32,056 bases of DNA from positions 1 through 32,056 of the forward strand of contig DCJV01000057.1 of NCBI GenBank assembly GCA_002320555.1. Direction: 5' to 3'. Source of the stretch: Ruminococcaceae bacterium UBA1691. GTDB taxonomy: Bacteria; Bacillota; Clostridia; Oscillospirales; Acutalibacteraceae. The notes under the pieces were generated by a model. The model ran no database searches. It was not told the origin of the DNA and saw nothing but the letters and a program-made list of their open reading frames with translations. A program made the translations under genes and the position numbers. This document shows, piece by piece, positions 14,062-20,604 of this stretch; within the stretch, counting starts at the first letter, position 1, and each line of letters opens with the position of its first letter.

Positions 14062-14405
14062 TGCGTCGCCTCCGTTACGCTGCGAAGGATCGCCCAAATA
14101 TAGAGCGCCTCCTCGCCGATCGTCACCCGTTCGGCCCGGTCAATCTGATAGCGCTCCCCGCCGAAGGCATTCAGGCGCGCGTCCTCCCCCAGTCTCGTTA
14201 TGTCGTGCGAAGCGGGGCCGATATAGAGATAGTAGCCCGGGTTGTGGATGCCAATTGCCGTGTGGACGCCTTCGAGATACATTTTGTTTTTATACCGCAG
14301 CGGCTGAATAAACGCCTTGAACTGCGGCGAATGCCAGCCGTCCTCCGTGGACAGGCTAACGCTGCGCCCGTAGCGCTCCATGAGCATGGAAAGCTCTTCC
14401 TTCAT
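14058..14405 (-). CDS. Putative head-tail stopper/connector protein
   Basis: The 115-residue protein has a beta-rich composition: RSVSLSTEDGW, FKAFIQPLRYKNK, GYYLYIGPASHDIT, and a late LYIWAILRSV strand. The pattern of a small beta-barrel with a G-Y-Y-L-Y-I-G-P-A strand is common in head-tail joining proteins that follow the adaptor gene (XkdH/YqbH-like, SPP1 gp16-like). GGAG lies 8 nt before the ATG. Its stop overlaps the next start (ATGA), showing coupling. The exact family is not certain from sequence alone. Confidence 0.55.
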   Translation of the reverse strand: MKEELSMLMERYGRSVSLSTEDGWHSPQFKAFIQPLRYKNKMYLEGVHTAIGIHNPGYYLYIGPASHDITRLGEDARLNAFGGERYQIDRAERVTIGEEALYIWAILRSVTEATQ

Positions 14406-14420
14406 CAAATCAGCTCCTCT

Positions 14421-14795
14421 CTAAATCCCGACCTGCCAGAAGGCAAAATCATCGTCGCGCAGAAGGGGCGCGGCCTGTGCCAGCGCTTCCCCCAGAAGCG
14501 ATTTGGAAAGGCGGATTTGTGTGTCTGTGTTTTTGGAGGGCGTGATGCTGACGTCGCCTGCCCGGAAGGAGAGCTGCTGCATTTCGTCGGCGGCGCGGCA
14601 TTTCACCAGCCAGCTTCCGGCAAGCGCAGCCGCGGCGAACGTAATGCGCGCATCCTCTGCGAAGGCGGGATCCGCCAGCTTCGCCGTAAGCGCTTGGGCG
14701 GCCTGTTCGCAAAGAAGCTGTGCGGCTGGCTCCGTATGCTGTGCAAGCGGCATCATTAGCTTCAGCTTTTCCAAAACGATGGAAGCGTCAATCAT
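14421..14795 (-). CDS. Putative head-tail adaptor protein
   Basis: The 124-residue, mostly helical protein begins MIDASIVLEKLKLMMPLAQ and contains Ala-rich helices (LLCEQAAQALTAKL, ITFAAAALAGSWLV). Small helical proteins directly after the major capsid gene are usually adaptors that bind the portal (HK97 gp6, SPP1 gp15, YqbG-like). AAGGAG lies 8 nt before the ATG. It is separated from the capsid gene by 57 bp, one of the few real gaps in the cassette, with no hairpin seen in it. The assignment comes from position, size and helical nature. Confidence 0.6.
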   Translation of the reverse strand: MIDASIVLEKLKLMMPLAQHTEPAAQLLCEQAAQALTAKLADPAFAEDARITFAAAALAGSWLVKCRAADEMQQLSFRAGDVSITPSKNTDTQIRLSKSLLGEALAQAAPLLRDDDFAFWQVGI

Positions 14796-14852
14796 GAAAT
14801 AGTCTCCTTTTGAGCAAAAAATTGTAGGAATATATAGAGTTCTGAATGAATT

Positions 14853-15860
14853 TTAGATCGACAGCACCTTCGACGCATCCGGGAAGATTTTTGCAAAGCC
14901 CGTGATCGTCGTGATAGCGGCACGTTCGAGCTGCCGGTCGATGAGCTTGTCGTAGTCCGTCATCACGTCCTGCGCCTGCACCTTTTCGAGCGCGCAGCTT
15001 CGGTCAAGCGCGATGAGCTTTCCCTCTTCCACAGCCGCGGATTTGACGAGGTCCGCGCCAAGCGGCGTAACCATGCTGCCTGTGGCGTGAAAATTGAGTC
15101 CCGCTGCGGCATCACGAAATTCCGTCAGGGACAAAAGCTTTTCCATCACGCCGGGAGAAGCGACGAGCGTGTTGAGCGCGTAGGGGTCAAAGCTATTCCA
15201 GAGCTTGATCAGATCGTCATAGGAGAGCGTGCCGCCCTGCGATACAGAGACGACGGGTGCGGCGTTATCGTTACCATCACCGTTGACCAATACGTCAACC
15301 GCATCCCTGAGCTGTGCGCGGGCGATATAGCTGCCGATCTGGCGCAGGGTGACGGTAAAGAGATCGAGGCGTTGGAATCGGATCGCCTCATATGACGCAA
15401 CGAGCATCCGGCCGCGCTTGTGCAGGCGTACAAGATTCTCCTGCGTTTTGACAGCCGTCTGCGGAATGAATGCGCCCTCCGCCACGCGCTTGAGCGACCG
15501 GTCGTCCTCCTCCGGGACAGAGGTGATCGTGCGGTAGTCCATGCCGTCGATCTTTGTGGTGGCGGCGACGATGCGGGGGAGCACGTCCGCTTCATCCAGC
15601 CCCTGGCGCACAGCGCGCGAGACATATTCAGGAAACAGGGCCGCCGAATCTGAGGTCTGAAAGAATTTTTCTACTACGTCGCTGCCAGGGCCGCTGACAC
15701 GGATATCGAAGCGCTTAAGCTGCCGCTGAAAGGCGTCGAGCCCTTCAAGCGCCGAGCCCTTATAGTTTTCCGAGGGGTCGAGCGCCTCGAGCGTGCGGGT
15801 GAGGGATCTTCCGCCGGCATACATGCCCTTCTCCAGGCGGATGGTATCGTAATTACTCAT
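14853..15860 (-). CDS. Phage major capsid protein (HK97 fold, putative)
   Basis: The 335-residue protein has the expected size and place for a major capsid protein. It has a helical N-terminal arm (to about residue 60), an E-loop-like region with a YRTITSVPEED turn, a run with RMLVASYEAIRFQRLDLF, a long helix QIGSYIARAQLRDAVDVLVNGDG, and the A-domain-like stretch LNTLVASPGVMEKLLSL. These fit capsid proteins of Firmicutes prophages (XkdG-like). An N-terminal propeptide may be removed by the protease two genes upstream. AAGGAG lies 7 nt before the ATG. The reading frame is intact, with no sign of decay. Confidence 0.82.
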   Translation of the reverse strand: MSNYDTIRLEKGMYAGGRSLTRTLEALDPSENYKGSALEGLDAFQRQLKRFDIRVSGPGSDVVEKFFQTSDSAALFPEYVSRAVRQGLDEADVLPRIVAATTKIDGMDYRTITSVPEEDDRSLKRVAEGAFIPQTAVKTQENLVRLHKRGRMLVASYEAIRFQRLDLFTVTLRQIGSYIARAQLRDAVDVLVNGDGNDNAAPVVSVSQGGTLSYDDLIKLWNSFDPYALNTLVASPGVMEKLLSLTEFRDAAAGLNFHATGSMVTPLGADLVKSAAVEEGKLIALDRSCALEKVQAQDVMTDYDKLIDRQLERAAITTITGFAKIFPDASKVLSI

Positions 15861-15878
15861 ATTGAACTCCTTTCCGAA

Positions 15879-16223
15879 TTACAGTAAAAATCCGACCATT
15901 TTTTGGGCGGTATCAACCTCCAGAACAAGGCGCAACGGCCCGCTGGAGGCGGTTTTTACGTTGCCGTTTCCGTCTGCGGCGAGAGCGGTATAGCCAAGGG
16001 CGGGGGCGCTCCCACTGTAGGGCGCTTTTACAAAGCCTTTTATCTGAATGCCCGCATAGCCGTCCTCCGGCGCGGCGGATAAAAAGCCCGCGAACGTCTC
16101 GTCCGCTTGGCAGGGAGCAGCGGTGAAGCTGCCGCTGATGGCAACAGGCGTGCCCCTTGCAGCGCTTTCTCCCATCTTCAAGGTGATGATTTCTTCGGCA
16201 AAGCCGTTTAAGGATACGCTCAT
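15879..16223 (-). CDS. Putative head decoration protein
   Basis: The 114-residue protein lies between protease/scaffold and major capsid genes, where decoration or capsid-stabilising proteins (lambda gpD, DUF2190-like) are found. It is beta-rich, small-residue-rich and soluble: GTPVAISGSFTAAPC, GYAGIQIKGFVKAPY, and LVLEVDTAQKMVGFLL at the end. The '...GTPVAISG...' and late 'V-G-F' strand resemble decoration proteins of this type. AGGAGG lies 8 nt before the ATG. It is close to its neighbours (18 bp on each side). The family call is not certain. Confidence 0.6.
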   Translation of the reverse strand: MSVSLNGFAEEIITLKMGESAARGTPVAISGSFTAAPCQADETFAGFLSAAPEDGYAGIQIKGFVKAPYSGSAPALGYTALAADGNGNVKTASSGPLRLVLEVDTAQKMVGFLL

Positions 16224-16241
16224 GGTTGTTTCCTCCTAAGT

Positions 16242-16589
16242 TTAGATTTGGAATGCTAGATTTTCCTGTTTGATTGCTTCCTTGTCCGGCACAGTGAGCT
16301 GGACTGCGGGCGGATCGGCTTGTGCCGCTGCGCTGAGCATGGATTTTAGTGCTGTCAGCTCCTGTATGCTGCATTTCTGGAGCAGCTCCGGGCATTGGCC
16401 GAGGTCGAGCTGCGGCAGGTGCAGCGCGCACAACCGGACGACCTCCTGCGTGAGCGCGTCACGGTACTGTTTGCCGTCGTCCGCAAGCGTTTCGAGCGCT
16501 TGGATGTGCGAGAGGATACCATCCGCCTGCGCCTTTGTTAGGGTGACGCCGGCGTCGGCACTTTTTAGGGTGTCGAGCAGTTCGTCCAT
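16242..16589 (-). CDS. Nested scaffold protein from an internal start (in frame)
   Basis: Inside the protease gene, Met209 (ATG 16587-16589) is preceded by GGGAGGG at 16599-16605, 9 nt upstream. This is as good a site as any in the operon. Translation from it gives a 115-residue helical protein beginning MDELLDTLKSADAGV. Lambda C/Nu3 and several other phages make free scaffold in exactly this way. The nested product is inferred from the RBS; an accidental AG-rich stretch cannot be excluded. Confidence 0.5.
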   Translation of the reverse strand: MDELLDTLKSADAGVTLTKAQADGILSHIQALETLADDGKQYRDALTQEVVRLCALHLPQLDLGQCPELLQKCSIQELTALKSMLSAAAQADPPAVQLTVPDKEAIKQENLAFQI

Positions 16590-17213
16590 ATCCTGATTCC
16601 CTCCCTTCTCAATGGAATAGGCCTTTGTAACGCCGGCCCTCGGCTGCGCGGGGACGGCGACGAACGACCATTCGTAAGCATCCTGTGCTCCACTGAGGAC
16701 GGTGTGGCAGCGCTTGCCGTCATAGGTGTGCCCCGGCAGATGCGTACAGGGCTCTGTGCGGCGATTCGCCCCGCAGATGGAGCAGGTCCTTTGTGCAACC
16801 GCACAGCCGACGCTGACCTCTTTTTTGATGCCTGCATCGATTTCCGCAATGAGCCCCTTGTTTTCCGGCGTGCGTACCATATAGGCCCGTGCGCGCAGGG
16901 CGGTATAGGGCTCGCCCATACTGGTGCGTTTCGTTTTATCCGTCTCCACCCAGGTGCGGTAGGTGCGGGCGGTCTGGTCGCGGCCCTTCATGCTGTGATC
17001 GAATAGGCCCGGCTTGCCCGGATAGAGCGAGGCGAGCGTTTCGAGCGCCTCCCGGCTGAAGCGTTCACCATCGCGGTCGATCTCATTGTCGCAGAGAGTG
17101 ACAGTGAAGGCGTAAACCTCTTCCCGTTTCAAGGGAGAGCGGGCATACTGGTTGATTTCTGCAAGCTCTTCAGGCGGTGGAAGGCCGCCATCAGAGGTTG
17201 TCGGATGTTCCAT
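16242..17213 (-). CDS. Prohead protease with C-terminal scaffold domain
   Basis: The 323-residue protein combines a prohead protease (residues 1 to about 200) with a helical scaffold-like C-terminus. The catalytic pair is probably His73 (GLFDHSMKG) and Ser134 (KKEVSVGCAV), as in HK97-family proteases. The domain closes with EWSFVAVPAQPRAGV. Between them is a Cys/His-rich insert (Cys144, Cys147, Cys156, His158, His162, Cys169, His170) that looks like a zinc knuckle. Residues from 209 on are helical and charged, fitting a scaffold that is cut during maturation. The ATG at 17213 has AAGGAG 10 nt upstream and overlaps the portal stop by 23 nt. A strong RBS before Met209 suggests a second, shorter product. 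Confidence 0.8.
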   Translation of the reverse strand: MEHPTTSDGGLPPPEELAEINQYARSPLKREEVYAFTVTLCDNEIDRDGERFSREALETLASLYPGKPGLFDHSMKGRDQTARTYRTWVETDKTKRTSMGEPYTALRARAYMVRTPENKGLIAEIDAGIKKEVSVGCAVAQRTCSICGANRRTEPCTHLPGHTYDGKRCHTVLSGAQDAYEWSFVAVPAQPRAGVTKAYSIEKGGNQDMDELLDTLKSADAGVTLTKAQADGILSHIQALETLADDGKQYRDALTQEVVRLCALHLPQLDLGQCPELLQKCSIQELTALKSMLSAAAQADPPAVQLTVPDKEAIKQENLAFQI

Positions 17214-18372
17214 CTTCTTTTTGCTCCTTTCCTGATTTCTGTCTCGATTCCAGTTCAGCGGCCTGCGCTTGATAAAGATGCGCCCGGCCGAGCTCGACCT
17301 CGTCCTGCAGCGTGATGTCATCCCAGATGACCTGACAGCCGCTTAAGTGACCATTCAGGCGCAGAAAAGTCCGGCAGACAGTCTCGATCACCGGCGTGAG
17401 AATCCGGCGATAGCTTTCGAGCTCGCTGGTGAGTACGTCCGCCTGCTGCGACGACATGCGCTCCGTCGAAGACCAGTGAAGCCCCAGCAGGAAGGGCGGG
17501 AGGCCCGTTTTCGCCACAATCTGCTCAAGCATCTGGCGGACGGGGACTTCGCTGTCGAGGATCTGATTGTCTGCGCCGATAACGCGGATATCCACGTCTC
17601 CTACCGCGACAAAGTCCTTGATTCGCCCGCCGCTGTTCATCGCCTCTCCCCACTCCTTGGCGACCTGCAGGGCGCGCTCCTTGGCAAAGGCGCGATCCAT
17701 CGCGTCATTATGAGGCTTGTAGGTGACGGCGAATCGTACATTTCCCACGCGCTCCCAATTGAGCCCGATCGTCTGATAGATCTGCAGAAGAATCCTGCTG
17801 ATAAAGGGCAGCCCCTGCAGCAGAGAGTTGCCGCCAAGCTGGCCGGCGCGCGGATTGAGCACGGAGAGCAAAATACGCTCCGGGTGCGGGGTGGGCGTGG
17901 CTAACGCGCCGGGCCCCCTGCGGCAGACGACGGTCTGAAGGGCGCTTTTACCGCGCCGAAGCTCGAGCGCGTCGAGCGGTGCGTTATATAGCGCCATCTG
18001 TCCGCCGCCCAGCGGTACCATTTCTCCGACCGCTGTGCCGAAGGTGAGCAGCTGGTCGAAATAGGTATTCAGAAAGGCCTCCATACCTTTCTGACAGCCG
18101 CCCACGGGGACGTTTGACAGAAAGGCGTCCAGCATTTTCTGCACCTTTTTGTCTGCACAGGCGACGGTAAACCCACCTGTCAGCCGGATGAGCTTGACGA
18201 TCGCCGCGTCGATGAGAGGGACTGCCTCGCGCAGCTTTTCATAGAGTTTCCCCTCTGCTGGGAAGAGCGGGGAGTACCGCATCAGCTCTCCAAAAGGCTG
18301 CGGCGGAGCGGTCTGCGGAACACAGGCTGCTCCGGCGGGGGATGGGGTTGCTTTTCGTTTTCGGAAGGGCAT
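17191..18372 (-). CDS. Phage portal protein
   Basis: The 393-residue protein is a portal protein of the Firmicutes Xkd-like type, forming the dodecameric DNA channel at one capsid vertex. Features are a Pro-rich N-terminus, VPLIDAAIVKLIRLTGGF, a PLDALELRR wing strand, and a long region with AKEWGEAMNSGGRIKDFVAVGDVDIRVIG. Next comes VRQMLEQIVAKTGLPPFLLGLHW, the helix-and-loop signature seen in portals, and a final charged helical tail. The ATG at 18370-18372 is preceded by AAAGGAG about 9 nt upstream. It lies 22 bp after the large terminase. The length (393) is at the lower end for portals but seems complete. Confidence 0.85.
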   Translation of the reverse strand: MPFRKRKATPSPAGAACVPQTAPPQPFGELMRYSPLFPAEGKLYEKLREAVPLIDAAIVKLIRLTGGFTVACADKKVQKMLDAFLSNVPVGGCQKGMEAFLNTYFDQLLTFGTAVGEMVPLGGGQMALYNAPLDALELRRGKSALQTVVCRRGPGALATPTPHPERILLSVLNPRAGQLGGNSLLQGLPFISRILLQIYQTIGLNWERVGNVRFAVTYKPHNDAMDRAFAKERALQVAKEWGEAMNSGGRIKDFVAVGDVDIRVIGADNQILDSEVPVRQMLEQIVAKTGLPPFLLGLHWSSTERMSSQQADVLTSELESYRRILTPVIETVCRTFLRLNGHLSGCQVIWDDITLQDEVELGRAHLYQAQAAELESRQKSGKEQKEDGTSDNL

Positions 18373-18394
18373 ATGCTCTCTCCTTTCTGGTTGT

Positions 18395-19657
18395 TTATTG
18401 CCGCTCGGCGGCCAGCGCATAGAAGCTGTCGTCCGGGCCGGCTAGTACGGTGGAGACAAAATAGCGGATATCATCCATCGCGTGGTCGTGCTCCTTGCGT
18501 GGTGCATCCCTTGCGGCGCGGGCGTCCCAGCGGTAAAGGCCGAATTCCCGGATGGTGTCCCGGCAGGCTGGGGCGATGCGGAGCCTTCCTGCCTTCAGAG
18601 CGTTCGATACCCGCCGGATGCCGTCGAGCACCTCGTTGTTGGCAGGGATCACGGGGTATCTGCCGTAGCGGCGGATGCAGGCGAGAAAGCTCGCGGCGGA
18701 TGGGTCCACAATGACTGCATTGACAGGCAGCTCGCCGGCCAGTGCTGCCACCTCGGCGTAATATTCCTCGTCCGTTTTCTGCTGGCCCTCTCTGCCAGAA
18801 TCGTAGTAATACTCCCGCAGGCGGTACCAGATGCCTCCCCGTTCTCCCCAGAGGCCGCAGGAAAATGGATTCACCGTGCCGTAGTCGCAGGAGAGATAGT
18901 ACTCTGTGCAGCTTTGCGGCGGCGCGGTGATCAGATGGCTGCCGAACATCGGATAGACCAGCCCCTGCGCAGCTACCCATTTTCCCTCGACGAAGCGCTC
19001 ATAAAACGCACCGCTGTAGAGCGTTTCATAGCGCTTCAGGATCGCTGGGGTGAGGGAGGGGTTGTCCCGCATGTTGAAGTGCAGGTAGAGGCAGTTTTTT
19101 TCCTTTGCCTTCAGGACCCATTCCTCATGAAACCAGTGCTGCGGGTGCTCTGGGTTACAGTTGAACCAAAATTTTGATCCCTCCAGCGAGCAGCGCGCAA
19201 GCGATTGTTCCACAAAGGAGCGCGGCATAAGCGCCACCTCGTCGAGCAGGACGCCGCCGAGCGTCATGCCCTGGATGAGCGAAGCGGAGGATTCATCCCG
19301 CCCGCCAAAGAGGTAAAAGCGGTTTTGCCGCCCGCCGCGGCTGATTTCGATTACATTGTGCGTGAGCCGCTCTGTGCAGGAGAATCCCAACTCGCGCAGC
19401 GCGGGCAAGAGCGGCTGCACGACATTACGCCGCAGGGAGGCGATCGTCTTGCCGCAGATGGCAAAGGAGGTATCGGAAAATTGATAAAACGCCCAGGCGA
19501 TAAAGGATAGGGACATACACATCGTTTTGCCGCTGCGCACCGCTCCATCGCAAAGGATGCTGTCACAGCTGTGAAACGGGCTTCCCTGACACCACCAGGT
19601 CAGCACGGTCAGCTGCTTTTTGGAAAAGGGCTGGAAGCGTGGGGGGTTATTCTGCAT
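18395..19657 (-). CDS. terL: Terminase large subunit
   Basis: The 420-residue protein is the DNA-packaging motor. The ATPase half has Walker A GAVRSGKT at 38-45, Walker B VLLDE at 136-140 and the coupling motif NCNPE at 166-170. The RNase H-like nuclease has its acidic residues in SCDYGT (Asp258), IVDPS (Asp318) and DHAMDDIRYF (Asp395/396). All motifs are intact, so the protein should be able to package and cut DNA. The ATG at 19657 lies within the end of the small-subunit gene (11-nt overlap), so the subunits are translationally coupled. It resembles PBSX/SPP1-type terminases, which often work by headful packaging, as would suit random host DNA packaging; this last point is inference. Confidence 0.95.
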   Translation of the reverse strand: MQNNPPRFQPFSKKQLTVLTWWCQGSPFHSCDSILCDGAVRSGKTMCMSLSFIAWAFYQFSDTSFAICGKTIASLRRNVVQPLLPALRELGFSCTERLTHNVIEISRGGRQNRFYLFGGRDESSASLIQGMTLGGVLLDEVALMPRSFVEQSLARCSLEGSKFWFNCNPEHPQHWFHEEWVLKAKEKNCLYLHFNMRDNPSLTPAILKRYETLYSGAFYERFVEGKWVAAQGLVYPMFGSHLITAPPQSCTEYYLSCDYGTVNPFSCGLWGERGGIWYRLREYYYDSGREGQQKTDEEYYAEVAALAGELPVNAVIVDPSAASFLACIRRYGRYPVIPANNEVLDGIRRVSNALKAGRLRIAPACRDTIREFGLYRWDARAARDAPRKEHDHAMDDIRYFVSTVLAGPDDSFYALAAERQ

Positions 19658-20135
19658 CCGAAAACGCCTCCGTGTGCAACACCTGCGCGCTTTTTTCCAG
19701 GGCTTCGTAGAAGGGGAGCGCGCCGTCCTGCGCGGTCTGCTCCTCCATTTGCGTCAGCTTTTCAAGCGCTTTGAGCCGGTCAAAAAACTTGATCTCAATG
19801 CCTCCTGCGCGCGGCCGCTTGATTTCCGCAATCGGGAAGAGGTCCATCTCCTCCAGTTGCCCCGGTGATGGGGCTTCCTCCAGAAAAAGAAGCCTGATTG
19901 CGTCCGTGACCGGCCCGAATGCCAGCCTGCGGTAACCGTCGCGGATCTCCTGCGCGGTCTGTAATTTTTGCTCGAGCCGTTCGATTTCCATGCGCACGCT
20001 GTCCTTTTCGAGCAGACGGATACCGTTTAGTTCCGGTTTGCGACGATATCCTGCGCGCGCGGCCGCCTCCCGTGCGCTGTGCGTCCGGCTGTAATAGGCG
20101 CAGAAGAGAAGCTCGCGTTCGTTGAGTGGTTCCAT
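19647..20135 (-). CDS. terS: Terminase small subunit
   Basis: The 162-residue protein is the first gene of the phage-derived operon. Its N-terminus is a typical terminase small-subunit helix-turn-helix: NERELLFCAYYSRTHSAREAAARAGY, with the later LLEKDSVRMEIERLEQ helix. The middle contains AFGPVTDAIRLLFL, also usual in PBSX XtmA-type proteins. The C-terminal part probably binds the large subunit. AAAGGAG lies 11 nt before the ATG. A 19-bp hairpin lies 45 bp upstream in the leader. No phage gene precedes it; host DNA with mgtE starts on the other side. Confidence 0.88.
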   Translation of the reverse strand: MEPLNERELLFCAYYSRTHSAREAAARAGYRRKPELNGIRLLEKDSVRMEIERLEQKLQTAQEIRDGYRRLAFGPVTDAIRLLFLEEAPSPGQLEEMDLFPIAEIKRPRAGGIEIKFFDRLKALEKLTQMEEQTAQDGALPFYEALEKSAQVLHTEAFSDAE

Positions 20136-20179
20136 GGATTCAGCCGCTCCTTTCTAAAAATGCTTTCACCTATACGGAA

Positions 20180-20225
20180 AACTCCCCGTTTTGTTGCCTC
20201 AAACAGGGCAACAAAACGGGGAGTT
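20180..20225 (-). terminator. 19-bp hairpin in the leader of the phage-derived operon (possible attenuator)
   Basis: Perfect 19-bp arms (20180-20198 and 20207-20225) with an 8-nt loop. On the minus strand the stem is followed by TTCCG after a terminal UU, so termination would be weak. Its place between the AT-rich upstream region and terS suggests an attenuator or a block on read-through into the cassette rather than a transcript end. Confidence 0.45.
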
Positions 20226-20358
20226 AAAAAATATTTTTTTAGGGGAGATTAATAATATTCTGATTTCCGCTGATTTTAAAGTTTTAAGGAGCGTTTTGAA
20301 GCAAAATTTGTGACTGGCATTCGTTTTTGCGCTTTTCGTTCTTTTTTTGTGGTTTCGC

Positions 20359-20387
20359 TTGACTTTACACGAAAAAACGATTAGACT
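20359..20387 (+). promoter_or_regulatory. Promoter toward mgtE
   Basis: TTGACT (20359-20364), 17-bp spacer, TAGACT (20382-20387). The start of transcription would lie about 210 bp before the mgtE start codon, giving a long leader. Confidence 0.6.
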
Positions 20388-20436
20388 AAAAAAGAACTGG
20401 GAATACAGAATTCAACTCAATGGAGGTGGGCCGCAC

Positions 20437-20535
20437 TTGGACAGTACAGGCGCGCATAGACCGCGTGTTCCCGATCCATATTATGCAATAGCCGGAAGTG
20501 TCCGGTGCGGCTTATCCTGTGTAAAAAATCGGTAG
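20437..20535 (+). CDS. Possible 32-residue leader peptide upstream of mgtE
   Basis: A TTG start at 20437 has GGAGGT at 20422-20427, 9 nt upstream, a better site than that of mgtE itself. The 32-residue peptide contains RPRVPDPYY near residues 8-16 and two Cys near its end. It overlaps a predicted long-range stem (20430-20443 with 20499-20511), so ribosome position could decide the RNA fold. Leader peptides with Pro/acidic runs control E. coli/Salmonella mgtA through magnesium-dependent ribosome stalling; similarity here is only in the PDP motif and context. The leader does not match the M-box riboswitch core. Confidence 0.35.
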   Translation: MDSTGAHRPRVPDPYYAIAGSVRCGLSCVKNR

Positions 20536-20604
20536 CAGCTGGCTTCCGGGCACGGGTTTTGCCCTGCCCGCCCTTCCGCTCTGTGCGCAAAAAGGGTGTT
20601 ACCA

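Larger units (their letters stand above)
20136..20595. other. Intergenic region between phage-derived operon and mgtE
   Basis: This 460-bp region separates the two divergent transcription units. It holds the RBS of the small terminase gene, the hairpin at 20180-20225, an AT-rich stretch (about 20226-20340) with no convincing minus-strand promoter, a promoter toward mgtE at 20359-20387 and a possible leader ORF at 20437-20535. No integrase, repressor, tRNA or attachment-site repeat is visible in it. Confidence 0.7.

Noticed and set aside
8654..20595. Attachment-site direct repeats flanking the phage-derived cassette
   Set aside because: Comparing the two edges by eye shows no shared repeat beyond a few bases, and no tRNA gene is present. 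A computed repeat search could still find one.
20388..20604. M-box (Mg2+) riboswitch upstream of mgtE
   Set aside because: The conserved core segments expected of an M-box are not found in the leader by eye, although the location would be right. Reported instead as an unassigned leader.
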